In this document: piece after piece, positions 8,281-16,507 of the stretch
Position numbering within the stretch: position 1 is the stretch's first letter
How the letters are laid out: every line of letters starts with the position of its first letter
Translations under genes and position numbers: made by a program
Notes under the pieces: model-generated
Told to the model about the DNA's origin: nothing
The model's database searches: none
The model's input: only the letters and a program-made list of their open reading frames with translations
DNA from: Bog-532 sp963824545
GTDB lineage: Bacteria; Actinomycetota; Actinomycetes; Streptosporangiales; Streptosporangiaceae
DNA: 64,000 nt
Reading direction: 5' to 3'
Assembly (NCBI GenBank): GCA_963824545.1
Contig: CAWGPP010000022.1
Coordinates: 124,001-188,000, forward strand

Positions 8281-9312
8281 GTGAGTGGGACGGGCATCGA
8301 ACGCAGGGTGGTGGCGGCCGCGGAAGAAGCGCTGGCCCAGCGCAAGTTCGTCACCGCCATCGACGTGTGCATCGGCATCGGCTGGCTGCACAGCCGCCAC
8401 GTGGACAGCTGGCGGAACGGCCGCATGCCAGAGCTGGAGTCCTTCCTGCCCGTGCACGGAGAGAAGCTCGCCCGGCTCCCCGAGTACCTGCAGCGCTGGG
8501 CGCAAGCCAGCGGTCTGAAGCCGGTCGAGACGCCCTACGTGGCCGCCACCAGGGACCGGCGGCCGCTGCGCTTCACCGTCGCCGGCGACCCGGCGACGGA
8601 ACGCGCCTGGCGGACACACTGGACCTCGCCGGCGATGTCCGCCCCGCAGCAGGAGCGCATGGCCGCGCCACCCGACCTGGTGGTCGTGCAGCCGGTCAAG
8701 GACTGGGTCTGCGCCGAGTGCGGCGGCACCGGGGATCTGCTGATCATGGACGATCACGGCCCGCTCTGCCTGACCTGCGCCGACCTGGACCACCTGGTCT
8801 TCCTCCCGGCGGGAGATCCGGCGCTCACACGAAGGTCGAAGAAGGCCAGCGGCCTGTCGGCGGTGGTCGTCCGGTGGAGCCGGGCGCGCAAGCGTTATGA
8901 GCGGCGCGGCCTCCTGGTCGAGGAACCGGCGCTCGAGCAGGCGGAGCAGGAATGCCTCGCCGACGAGGACGCCCGGATGCGGCGGCGCGAGCGGGACCGC
9001 GAGCGCCGGGCCTATGCGGACGTCGAGCTGCAGGCTCGTCTCGTGGCGGAGATCGCGCGGCTGTTCCCTCGCTGCCCGGCCAGCCGCGCCGAGGCGATCG
9101 CCCGGCACACCAGCCTCAGGGGCAGCGGCCGGGTAGGGCGTTCGGCGGCCGGCCGGTCGCTGGATGAGAAGGCGGTCACGCTGGCCGTGCTGGCGTCGGT
9201 GCGCCACGAGGACACCGCCTACGATTCCCTGCTGATGTCCGGCGTCCCGCGTGAGGTCGCCCGCGAGCAGATAACGACCGCCATCGAACGGGTTCTCGCA
9301 ACCTGGGCCTGA
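8281..9312 (+). CDS. DUF2293 domain protein with zinc-ribbon-like segment
   Basis: A 343-residue protein. The C-terminal ~90 residues (IARLFPRCPASRAEAIARHT to the end) are DUF2293. The middle has a CAEC...CLTC pair of Cys pairs (WVCAECGGTGDL, then PLCLTCADLDHLVFLP) that could bind zinc, followed by a highly charged Arg-rich helix (about 220-265). The first ~130 residues are an extra N-terminal domain not usual in the family, containing ERRVVAAAEEALAQRKFVTAID. GTG 8281 is preferred. The frame is open to a GTG at 8209, but that extra part is Arg-rich and non-conserved in look. Function unknown; DUF2293 proteins are actinobacterial and uncharacterised. Confidence 0.75.
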   Translation: MSGTGIERRVVAAAEEALAQRKFVTAIDVCIGIGWLHSRHVDSWRNGRMPELESFLPVHGEKLARLPEYLQRWAQASGLKPVETPYVAATRDRRPLRFTVAGDPATERAWRTHWTSPAMSAPQQERMAAPPDLVVVQPVKDWVCAECGGTGDLLIMDDHGPLCLTCADLDHLVFLPAGDPALTRRSKKASGLSAVVVRWSRARKRYERRGLLVEEPALEQAEQECLADEDARMRRRERDRERRAYADVELQARLVAEIARLFPRCPASRAEAIARHTSLRGSGRVGRSAAGRSLDEKAVTLAVLASVRHEDTAYDSLLMSGVPREVAREQITTAIERVLATWA

Positions 9313-9340
9313 CCCTCGCTCAGATCCGGCCGACGCCCAG

Positions 9341-9373
9341 AAAAGGGGGCGCTCTCCTGTGCGAGAGTGCCCC
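9341..9373 (-). terminator. Rho-independent terminator for the 9415-9942 gene
   Basis: An 11-bp stem (9346-9356 with 9363-9373, one imperfect pair) with a 6-nt loop, followed on the minus strand by a short T-run (complement of AAAA at 9341-9344). It lies 42 bp beyond the stop of the secreted-protein gene and also separates it from the convergent DUF2293 gene. Confidence 0.7.
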
Positions 9374-9414
9374 GTGGCGTGTCCGTCCCGGCCGCCTGCT
9401 GGGGATGGTGGGTC

Positions 9415-9942
9415 TTACTTTACGACGGTGATGTACTGGCGGAGTCCGGTAGCGGCCGCCATCGAGATCTGGCCACCGGACGAGGCACCGACGTAGGCCC
9501 AGACCGTGTTGAAGGCGAGGCTCGGGGCACCGGGAGCGTTCCCGGGAATCAGGCCGAGCGGGGAGTTGGCCGGGATGGTCACGGTGTCGGTGACGAGGGC
9601 CGAGGCACCCGGGGCGAGTGACACCGATGACGGGCTGATCGCGTTGTGGATGTTGCTCGCGGGCTGCTTAGCCGGGCCGCCGCTGTACAGGCCGCCGGCG
9701 CCGCTGGATAGCAGGCTGATGGATTCGGTGCCGGTCCCGGTGTTGATGACCTTGAACGTCCAGGTCTGAGTCCCGCCCCGGGCGATGGTCGCGGTCATCC
9801 AGGTCCCGTTCACGTAGCCGGGCCCGGTTCCCTGTACGCCAACGCCGATCTGCGGGCCGGTCGTTGCGGAAGCCGCGGTGGCGGAGAGCCCGGCGAGGGT
9901 GAGGGCGGCGGCGGCAGCGGTGAGAATCCTGTTGGTCTTCAT
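9415..9942 (-). CDS. Secreted protein, beta-rich, unknown function
   Basis: A 175-residue exported protein with a typical Sec signal peptide (MKTNRILTAAAAALTLAGL, cleavage expected near ATASA|TT, residues 25-27). The mature part is Gly/Ser/Thr-rich and looks like a small immunoglobulin-like beta sandwich: QTWTFKVINTGTGTESI and SLAPGASALVTDTVTIP match the style of COG1470/NEW3-like modules. No catalytic motif is seen. A strong ribosome-binding site GGAGG lies eight bases before the ATG. It is the third exported protein in the minus-strand series with DUF916 and WxL, so it probably belongs to the same surface layer. Confidence 0.8.
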   Translation of the reverse strand: MKTNRILTAAAAALTLAGLSATAASATTGPQIGVGVQGTGPGYVNGTWMTATIARGGTQTWTFKVINTGTGTESISLLSSGAGGLYSGGPAKQPASNIHNAISPSSVSLAPGASALVTDTVTIPANSPLGLIPGNAPGAPSLAFNTVWAYVGASSGGQISMAAATGLRQYITVVK

Positions 9943-9989
9943 GGTTGTTCCTCCATTTAGGTGGCCCGCGGGCCGGGATTGCGACCGTC

Positions 9990-10169
9990 CTAGCTGCCGC
10001 TTGTTCGTAACCTCAGAATCGATCGCGGACGTAGCGGCGCGGATTGCTGCCGGTTGCCTCCCGGTTGCACTGCCGGACAGGCGTTGACGCGGTTTCGATG
10101 TCCCGGGATGGCCAGAGCGCCGAGGCCGAGGACCCCAACGGCGATGGGTGCTGCGAGTGCCTTACGCAT
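9990..10169 (-). pseudogene. 5' remnant of a WxL-like surface protein gene
   Basis: The ATG at 10167-10169 opens a frame starting MRKALAAPIAVGVLGLGALAI, almost identical to the signal peptide of the intact WxL-like gene at 11688-12239. Homology stops after about 22 codons and the rest (to TAG at 9990) is unrelated. Upstream homology also continues for over 100 bp (10170-10290 against 12241-12360), including the ribosome-binding segment. It is the promoter, leader and signal peptide of a lost paralogue. Confidence 0.75.
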
Positions 10170-10369
10170 GATGTTTCCCCGATTACAAAGTGTAGCTGTG
10201 CCTAAGTACGAAGAGTAATCAGGTCGTCGCGGCCTGCCAGCGGCGAGCCGTCACCAGCTGGGCTGGCCTAGCAGGGCATCTGATCTAGGCTGCGGATAGT
10301 TCGTCCGTTTGATGGGGCCGTCGCGCCAGCTTTGGGTGGATTCGCTGCCGGGCCTGAGACCACGCAGCG

Positions 10370-10404
10370 AAGCGCCCCGCCACCGGGGAGGTGGCGGGGC
10401 GCTT
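10370..10404 (-). terminator. Strong terminator after the DUF916 gene
   Basis: A perfect 15-bp inverted repeat (10370-10384 with 10390-10404) around a 5-nt loop, 28 bp downstream of the minus-strand stop at 10432. It has no long T-tract, which is common for actinomycete terminators. It would isolate the DUF916 gene from the decayed WxL copy beyond it. Confidence 0.75.
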
Positions 10405-10431
10405 TACTGTTCGGGCTGGCCCGTTATCGGG

Positions 10432-11466
10432 TCACGTTCCCCTCAGCCGCGGCGTCCGCCGTACATGGCGGACGATCAGGACCACGACCGCGAGGAGGAT
10501 GACGGCCGCGATGCCGGCCACCACCGGGACGATGGGGAACGACGTATGGGCCGCGGTCACCGGGGCACCACCGCCGAGGTTGAGCGTGACCTTCTCGGTT
10601 TTTGTGATCAATCCGCTGGTGAAGGTGAATGTCACCTGCCAGGGGCCGGCCGGGATCTTCGAGCTGAGCGCGAAGGTGGCCGGGTGGGCCTGGCCCGGGG
10701 CGAGGGTGTCGACCGACGCCGCCGGGAACGGGCCGTCCTGCAGGCCGCCCGGGCCTCCGGTCAGCTGGAGGGTACCCCGGACGTCGAGGGCGACGCCGCC
10801 GGTGTTGTGCACCGGGACGTGGACGATGGGGCTGCCGCCGGACGTGTGGCTGACGGTCGGTGTGCCCACGGTGAAGCTGGGCGCCGGGGCGCCGCCGGAG
10901 CCGATCGACAGGTAGAGGCGGATGCCGACCCGGCTGACGAGCAGGACGTTGCCCGAGCCCGTGGTGTCCTGCTCGGCCCAGATGACTCCATACTGACTGC
11001 CAGATGGCGCGTCGTGCGGCACGGCGATGGTCGCCGTGAGCGTCGCGGCGCCGTGCGGGGCCAGGTTCACCGTGGTCTGGCTGATCCGGACCCACGGCGT
11101 CATCTCGTTCTGGGCGTGCCCGGCGGCGAACTGGAAGCCGCCCTGGCCGATCGTGGCCGCGGCCGGGTAGACCGTCACGTGCAAAGGCCCGTTGCCCAGG
11201 TTACTGACCTGGAATTCCCGGTGGACCACCGTGCCCGGGGCCAGGTGGTCGATGATGTACAGGCTGGCCCGGGGGTCACCGGCCTCGCTGGCGGGCGCCT
11301 GCAGCAGCCGGATGCCGACCTTTCCCTGCGGGCCGGTCACCTGGCCGGCCGAGGGCGCTGGCGGGGCGGTGGTGGCCGCCTGGCTGACCGCCAGGCCCGC
11401 GCTCGCCGTCACGGCCAGGGTCAGGAAGGTGAGCGCGGTGAGGGCGCGCACGTGCCGGAGAATCAT
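10432..11466 (-). CDS. DUF916 (WxL-interacting) surface protein with C-terminal membrane anchor
   Basis: A 344-residue exported, membrane-anchored protein: signal peptide (about 1-30), a DUF916-like beta domain (about 45-180, with GIRLLQAPASEAGDPRASLY and HLAPGTVVHREFQVSNLG), a second beta domain resembling DUF3324 (about 185-305), one transmembrane helix (PIVPVVAGIAAVILLAVVVL) and a basic cytosolic end. In Firmicutes, DUF916/WxLIP proteins bind peptidoglycan and hold WxL proteins on the cell surface. Here the gene sits downstream of a WxL-like gene on the same strand, fitting that partnership. A strong terminator follows. Confidence 0.85.
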   Translation of the reverse strand: MILRHVRALTALTFLTLAVTASAGLAVSQAATTAPPAPSAGQVTGPQGKVGIRLLQAPASEAGDPRASLYIIDHLAPGTVVHREFQVSNLGNGPLHVTVYPAAATIGQGGFQFAAGHAQNEMTPWVRISQTTVNLAPHGAATLTATIAVPHDAPSGSQYGVIWAEQDTTGSGNVLLVSRVGIRLYLSIGSGGAPAPSFTVGTPTVSHTSGGSPIVHVPVHNTGGVALDVRGTLQLTGGPGGLQDGPFPAASVDTLAPGQAHPATFALSSKIPAGPWQVTFTFTSGLITKTEKVTLNLGGGAPVTAAHTSFPIVPVVAGIAAVILLAVVVLIVRHVRRTPRLRGT

Positions 11467-11478
11467 GAGGTCTCCCGT

Positions 11479-11570
11479 TCAGGTGACGGAGTGGGTGATC
11501 GTTCCGGTGCGGGGCCCGGTCACCACCGGGCGCGACGAGCCGCCCTCCTGTCGTGACGGGGACGATGCGG
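11479..11570 (-). pseudogene. 3' remnant of a WxL-like surface protein gene
   Basis: The minus strand reads ...TGPRTGTITHSVT and a TGA at 11479-11481, nearly the same as the end of the intact WxL-like gene (AGTYTGTITHSVA, stop at 11688). DNA identity is obvious over about 45 bp (gagtgggtgatcgttccggt in both) and fades upstream. No start or signal peptide is left, so it is a decayed copy. It lies only 12 bp before the DUF916 start, so it may act as the leader of that gene. Confidence 0.7.
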
Positions 11571-11644
11571 ACGGGCCGCGGCGTGCGCACGGCTTCCCCT
11601 GGAAGTCGCATGGTCGGCAGGACACTGGCCCGGGACGCGTCTGC

Positions 11645-11675
11645 GGGGCGCCGCGGCCGATGGCCGTGGCGCCCC
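11645..11675 (-). terminator. GC-rich hairpin after the WxL-like gene
   Basis: Stem of 14 bp with one G-T pair (11645-11658 with 11662-11675) and a 3-nt loop, 12 bp downstream of the minus-strand stop at 11688. It has no T-run, but placement fits a terminator or a 3' mRNA stabiliser between the WxL-like gene and the DUF916 gene. Confidence 0.55.
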
Positions 11676-11687
11676 TGGGTGGCGTGG

Positions 11688-12239
11688 TTAGGCGACAGAG
11701 TGGGTGATCGTTCCGGTGTAGGTCCCGGCCACAGTCGAGGCCGGCGGCGTGACGGTGATCGTCGGAGCCCAGCTGACCGAGGAAATCCCGTCTTCGGCGG
11801 AGGCGCTGAATGCCGTCAGCGCGGTCTCGCCGCCGAGGGCGCCGGCCGTGCCAGGCGTGAAGGTGGCCACGCCGCTCGGACTGGCGGCAAGGCCGGGGGC
11901 ATAGTTGACGTCGGCGGCGGGGATGGTCTCATCGGTGCTCGGGGTGCCGGTGCCGGTGGTGAAGTCCGAGGTCGTCACGCTGGCGGCCCACTGCCCTTGG
12001 TCCGGCGCGCGGTCGTCGGTCACCGTGACCGTGCCGAGTGGGGCCGACACGTGGGTGCCCGTCCCGACAGTCATCGCGCCCAGGTCGGCGGTGTCCGGCG
12101 TGCTGATGCTGAGCGGGCCGGCGCTGACCCCGAACGTTGTGCCTGTCGGGCCGGTGTCGGCCTGGGCGGCGACCGGGATGGCCAGGGCGGCGAGGCCGAG
12201 GACCCCGGCGACGATCGGTGCTGCGAGTGCCTTGCGCAT
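11688..12239 (-). CDS. WxL-domain-like secreted surface protein
   Basis: A 183-residue exported protein: signal peptide MRKALAAPIVAGVLGLAAL with cleavage near AQA|DTG (residue 27), then a WxL-like beta domain. The domain shows QWAASVTTSDF, SWAPTITVTPP and the terminal AGTYTGTITHSVA, the usual ending of WxL domains. WxL proteins attach non-covalently to peptidoglycan and pair with DUF916 proteins, one of which is encoded downstream. GGGGG lies seven bases before the ATG. A conserved leader of about 60 bp (TACTCTTCG...CAGCTACA...TAATCGGGG on the minus strand) is shared with the decayed copy at 10170-10230. Confidence 0.82.
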   Translation of the reverse strand: MRKALAAPIVAGVLGLAALAIPVAAQADTGPTGTTFGVSAGPLSISTPDTADLGAMTVGTGTHVSAPLGTVTVTDDRAPDQGQWAASVTTSDFTTGTGTPSTDETIPAADVNYAPGLAASPSGVATFTPGTAGALGGETALTAFSASAEDGISSVSWAPTITVTPPASTVAGTYTGTITHSVA

Positions 12240-12539
12240 GCTGTTCCCCCGATTACTAACTGTAGCTGCTTCCTTACAATTCGAAGAGTAGGCAAGCCGT
12301 CGCGATCTGCCGGCGGCCGAACGTCACCGGCTGGACTGGCCTAGGGCCTGGATGCCGACATACCAGCAGATCAGGCCCCGAGCAGCCATCAATGAATCAT
12401 GCTGGACTCCACGATGGTCCGGCCGTTACCGGGGCGGCTGAGGGCGTCGAAGGCCTGCTCGATCAGGCCGGGCAGTGTAGCCAGCCGGTTGAGGGGTAGC
12501 CGCGTTATCTGGTGCAAGAGGGAGACGTAGGCTCAATTG

Positions 12540-13529
12540 ATGCTGGCCGACTCGTACGGGCGCGTCGCGACCGATTTGCGCGTGTCGCTGACCGACCGCT
12601 GCAACCTGCGGTGTGCCTACTGCATGCCCGCCGAGGGTCTTGACTGGCTGCCCAAGCCCGAGCTGCTCACCGACAACGAGGTCGTCCGGCTGATCCGGGT
12701 CGGCACCGAGCGGCTCGGTATCAGGGAGATCCGGTTCACCGGCGGGGAGCCGCTGCTGCGCCGCGGCCTGGCCAGCATCGTCGCCCGCACGGCCGAACTG
12801 CGGCCGCGCCCGGAAATGTCGATCACCACCAACGGCATCGGGCTGGCCCGGATGGCGGGCCCGCTCCGGGACGCCGGCCTGGACCGGATCAACGTCTCGC
12901 TCGACACGCTCCGCCCCGAGGCGTTCCGGGAACTGGCCCGGCGGGACCGGCTGCCCGAGGTGCTGGACGGCATGGCCGAGGCGGCGGCGGCCGGGCTGGC
13001 CCCGGTCAAGGTCAACAGCGTGCTGATGCGCGGCATCAACGACGGCGAGGCCCGTGACCTGCTGCGGTTCTGCCTGGCCCACGGGTACGAGCTGCGGTTC
13101 ATCGAGCAGATGCCGCTGGACGCGCAGCACGGCTGGCGGCGGTCCAACATGATCGCCGCCGAGGAGATCCTGGCCGCGCTCAGCCAGGAGTTCGTGCTCA
13201 AGCCCGACGATCCCGGGGATCGCGGCTCCGCCCCGGCGGAAACGTTCCTGGTCGACGGCGGCCCGGCCCGGGTCGGCGTGATCGGCTCGGTGACCAGGCC
13301 GTTCTGCGGGGCCTGCGACCGGGTACGGCTCACCGCCGACGGCCAGGTCCGCAACTGCCTGTTCGCCCGGGCAGAAAGCGACCTGCGCGGGCCGTTGCGC
13401 GCCGGGGCCAGCGACGAGGAATTGGCGGGCATCTGGCGCCGCGCCGTCGCGGCCAAGCTGCCGGGCCACGGCATCAACGACCCGACGTTCCTGCAGCCCG
13501 ACCGGCCGATGTCGGCCATCGGCGGGTGA
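12540..13529 (+). CDS. moaA: GTP 3',8-cyclase MoaA
   Basis: A 329-residue radical-SAM enzyme that rearranges GTP to 3',8-cyclo-7,8-dihydroGTP, the first step of molybdenum cofactor synthesis, acting with MoaC in the cytosol. The N-terminal cluster motif CNLRCAYC gives Cys21, 25 and 28. The C-terminal cluster is Cys256, Cys259 and Cys273 (FCGACDRVRL...VRNC). The protein ends in the conserved Gly-Gly needed for activity. ATG 12540 is preferred over the TTG one codon before. mobA follows after 19 bp, so the two probably form an operon. No moaC is in the window. Confidence 0.96.
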   Translation: MLADSYGRVATDLRVSLTDRCNLRCAYCMPAEGLDWLPKPELLTDNEVVRLIRVGTERLGIREIRFTGGEPLLRRGLASIVARTAELRPRPEMSITTNGIGLARMAGPLRDAGLDRINVSLDTLRPEAFRELARRDRLPEVLDGMAEAAAAGLAPVKVNSVLMRGINDGEARDLLRFCLAHGYELRFIEQMPLDAQHGWRRSNMIAAEEILAALSQEFVLKPDDPGDRGSAPAETFLVDGGPARVGVIGSVTRPFCGACDRVRLTADGQVRNCLFARAESDLRGPLRAGASDEELAGIWRRAVAAKLPGHGINDPTFLQPDRPMSAIGG

Positions 13530-13548
13530 ACCTCCCGTTCCGTTCGCC

Positions 13549-14292
13549 ATGATCGTGCTGGCCGGCGGCCGGGCGGCGCGGCTCGGCGGGGCCGACAAGC
13601 CGGGCCTGGTGGTCGGCGGCCGTACCTTGCTCGCGGCGGTACTGGCGGCCGGGGCCGGCGCGGGCGCGCGGCCGGTCATCGTGGTCGGGCCGCAGGGCGG
13701 GCCGGGCTCCGGCGAACCCAGCGACCCGCGCGTCGTCCGGGAGGAACCGCCCGGCGCGGGCCCGGTCCCCGCGCTGCGCCGCGGGCTGGCGGAACTGGCG
13801 GAACTGGCGGCGCTGCCGGGGGAAGCCGGGGACGCGGGCGACGCAAGGGACGTAAGGGATGAAAGACACGCTAGGGACGCCAGGGATATGAGGGACGCGA
13901 GCGATGTGGGGGACGTGAGCGATGCCGGGGACGTGAGCGATGCCGGGGACGACAGTGACACAGGGGACACCGCGTGGGTCGCGGTGCTGGCCGCTGACCT
14001 TCCGTTCCTGCGCGCCGCGCACCTGCGGGCACTGCGGGCCGCCTCGGCGGGGCAGGACGGAGCGGTGCTCACCGACGACGGGGGGCGACCGCAGTGGCTG
14101 GCCGGGTGCTGGCGGGTCGCCGCGCTGCGCCGCGCCGTCGCCGGCTACCGGGGAGCGTCGCTGCACGGCCTGCTCAGCCCGCTGCATCCGGTCAGCGTCC
14201 GGATCGAGCCGGGGCCGGGGGAGCCGCCGCCGTGGCTGGACTGTGACACCGAGGCCGACCTGCGCCGCGCCCGCCAGTATCCGGCGCGCTAG
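13549..14292 (+). CDS. mobA: Molybdenum cofactor guanylyltransferase (MobA-like) with repeat insert
   Basis: A 247-residue nucleotidyltransferase that transfers GMP to molybdopterin. The nucleotide-binding motif LAGGRAARLGGADKPGL opens the protein. AADLPFL carries the metal-binding Asp, and GGRPQWLAGCW and PWLDCDTEADL match the family. Between residues about 90 and 142 lies an Asp-rich insert of degenerate 4-7-residue repeats (GDARDVRDERHARDARDM, then GDVSDAGDVSDAGD) absent from normal MobA. It sits between strands and looks like repeat expansion of a surface loop. It follows moaA by 19 bp. The start lies very close to the motif and no ribosome-binding site is clear, so coupling to moaA is likely. 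Confidence 0.87.
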   Translation: MIVLAGGRAARLGGADKPGLVVGGRTLLAAVLAAGAGAGARPVIVVGPQGGPGSGEPSDPRVVREEPPGAGPVPALRRGLAELAELAALPGEAGDAGDARDVRDERHARDARDMRDASDVGDVSDAGDVSDAGDDSDTGDTAWVAVLAADLPFLRAAHLRALRAASAGQDGAVLTDDGGRPQWLAGCWRVAALRRAVAGYRGASLHGLLSPLHPVSVRIEPGPGEPPPWLDCDTEADLRRARQYPAR

Positions 14293-14303
14293 CGACACCC
14301 CGA

Positions 14304-14358
14304 CTTATGGGCAGACTTTTTGGGGCGGGCACATACTGCCGAAAAGTCTGCCCGTAAG
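14304..14358. repeat. Interspersed palindromic repeat, copy 1
   Basis: Long imperfect palindrome with outer arms CTTA(T/C)GGGCAGACTTTT, 17 bp with one mismatch (14304-14320 and 14342-14358), and an inner segment gggcacatactgcc. A shortened variant lies at 62652-62694 in the 3' end of kdd. Here it sits just after mobA and could serve as a terminator. A second small hairpin (arms CGTGTTT/AAACACG near 14397-14425) follows before the convergent dehydrogenase gene. Confidence 0.7.
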
Positions 14359-14436
14359 CTGGGTATCCCCGCAAAGTTGGCAGGGCTGGGCGGGGCGTGT
14401 TTCAGGAGTGACTTATGAAAACACGGCCCAGGCGCG

Positions 14437-15372
<936 letters not shown>

Positions 15373-15606
15373 CCTGCGCCACTCCTTCCGGTCACCGCCC
15401 GCGTGTGACCATCCTCTCAGGCCCGCCGCCCGGCCCAGGTGGGGAGGCCGGGCCCGGCTCCCGGCGGCGGCCGGCGCCGGGATCCGCAGAGAAAATAGGT
15501 AGCGGGCCGGCCTGTACCGCGGGTTACGCTCCACGCACGAGCCGCCGCATCACGCCGCCAGGGCAGCCCGGCCGCGGTCACGAACCTGGCGGGGAAGAGG
15601 AGCCCG

Positions 15607-16233
15607 ATGACCACCGCCGAATACGTCCCGGTCTCGTCCGAGGCGGAACTGCGCGACCTGCTGGGCAAGCCCGCGGCCCGGTCGGTGACCAAGGAACGTC
15701 CGCGGCTGCACCAGCGCGACCGGGAGTGGCTGGCCGCGTCGCCGTTCTGCCTCGTTGCCACCGCGGATGCTCATGGGAACTGCGACGTGTCCCCGAAGGG
15801 CGACCCGCCCGGCTTCACCCATGTCATCGACGACGCCACGATCGCCATCCCGGACCGGCCCGGCAACCGGCGCGCCGACGGGTTCCGCAACGTCCTCGCC
15901 AACCCGCACGCCGGGGTGATCTACCTGGTGCCCGGGCGCACCGAGACCCTCCGGATCAACGGGCGGGCCCGGCTGCTCCGCGACGCGCCGTTCTTCGACG
16001 ACATGATCGTGAAGGGGCACCGGCCGCGGCTGGCCCTGCTCATCGAGATCGAGACGATCTTCTTTCATTGCCCGAAGGCGTTCATGCGGTCGGCGCTGTG
16101 GCGGCCGGACACGTGGCACCCGGACGCGCTGCCGCCGCACGCGGTCATCGTGAAGAGCGTCCAGGAGACGCCGGAGACCGTGGAAGAACTGCAGGCGTAC
16201 TACGGGCCCGCATACGAGAAGCTGCTGTACTGA
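15607..16233 (+). CDS. MSMEG_1061-type FMN-dependent PPOX flavoprotein
   Basis: A 208-residue split-barrel flavoprotein of the pyridoxamine-5'-phosphate-oxidase-like superfamily. Recognisable parts are FCLVATADAHGNCDVSPKGDPPGFTHVIDD, IPDRPGNRRADGFRNVLANPHAGVIYLVPG, TLRINGRA and FFHCPKAFMRSALWRPDTW, which are typical of the MSMEG_1061 subgroup. These proteins bind FMN or F420-like cofactors and are thought to reduce or oxidise small molecules. The physiological substrate is unknown. GAGGAG lies six bases upstream of the ATG. It is followed by a run of short hairpin repeats and is not obviously in an operon. Confidence 0.92.
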   Translation: MTTAEYVPVSSEAELRDLLGKPAARSVTKERPRLHQRDREWLAASPFCLVATADAHGNCDVSPKGDPPGFTHVIDDATIAIPDRPGNRRADGFRNVLANPHAGVIYLVPGRTETLRINGRARLLRDAPFFDDMIVKGHRPRLALLIEIETIFFHCPKAFMRSALWRPDTWHPDALPPHAVIVKSVQETPETVEELQAYYGPAYEKLLY

Positions 16234-16237
16234 ACGG

Positions 16238-16369
16238 GCCCGCCCGCCGGAAGTTGCGATGCGCAACGGGGCCGCCCGCCGGAAGTTGCGATGCGCAACG
16301 GGGCCGCCCGCCAGGAGTCGCGAGACGGAACGGGGCCGGCCGCCAGCACGTGCGACACGGAACGGCCTC
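16238..16369. repeat. Four degenerate 32-bp tandem repeats, two with hairpins
   Basis: Repeats of about 32 bp based on gccgcccgccggaagttgcg. The first two units are almost identical and each contains a perfect hairpin GTTGCG-ATG-CGCAAC (16253-16267 and 16285-16299). Units three and four are diverged. They begin just after the PPOX gene stop, so they may work as a transcription terminator array or be a simple repeat expansion. Confidence 0.75.
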
Positions 16370-16507
16370 GGCGCGCACATGATCATTTGCTCGCGCCGGG
16401 TCGGCGGATGAAACGGAGAATTCACCTCATCGGGCGATATTCCCCACGGTATGCTGCGCGGGTCCCGGGACCTCGGGACATCCGAGTGCGCAGCGGTGGG
16501 GGCTTCC

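Noticed and set aside
10183..10193. Second copy of the toxin-antitoxin operator (tacaaagtgta)
   Set aside because: Only about 10 bases match the site at 7625 and no inverted repeat is formed. It belongs to the WxL leader repeat.
10309..11556. 415-codon plus-strand frame opposite the DUF916 gene
   Set aside because: Asp/Arg/Gly-rich antisense shadow without recognisable domains. The minus-strand gene has signal peptide, domains and a terminator.
13790..13980. Possible CRISPR-like or other repeat array in mobA
   Set aside because: The repeats are degenerate, short and in frame as codons. No regular spacers are present.
12426..14072. 548-codon minus-strand frame opposite moaA and mobA
   Set aside because: Low-complexity Ser/Pro and Gln/Arg sequence mirrors the two clear molybdenum-cofactor genes. 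No ribosome-binding site.
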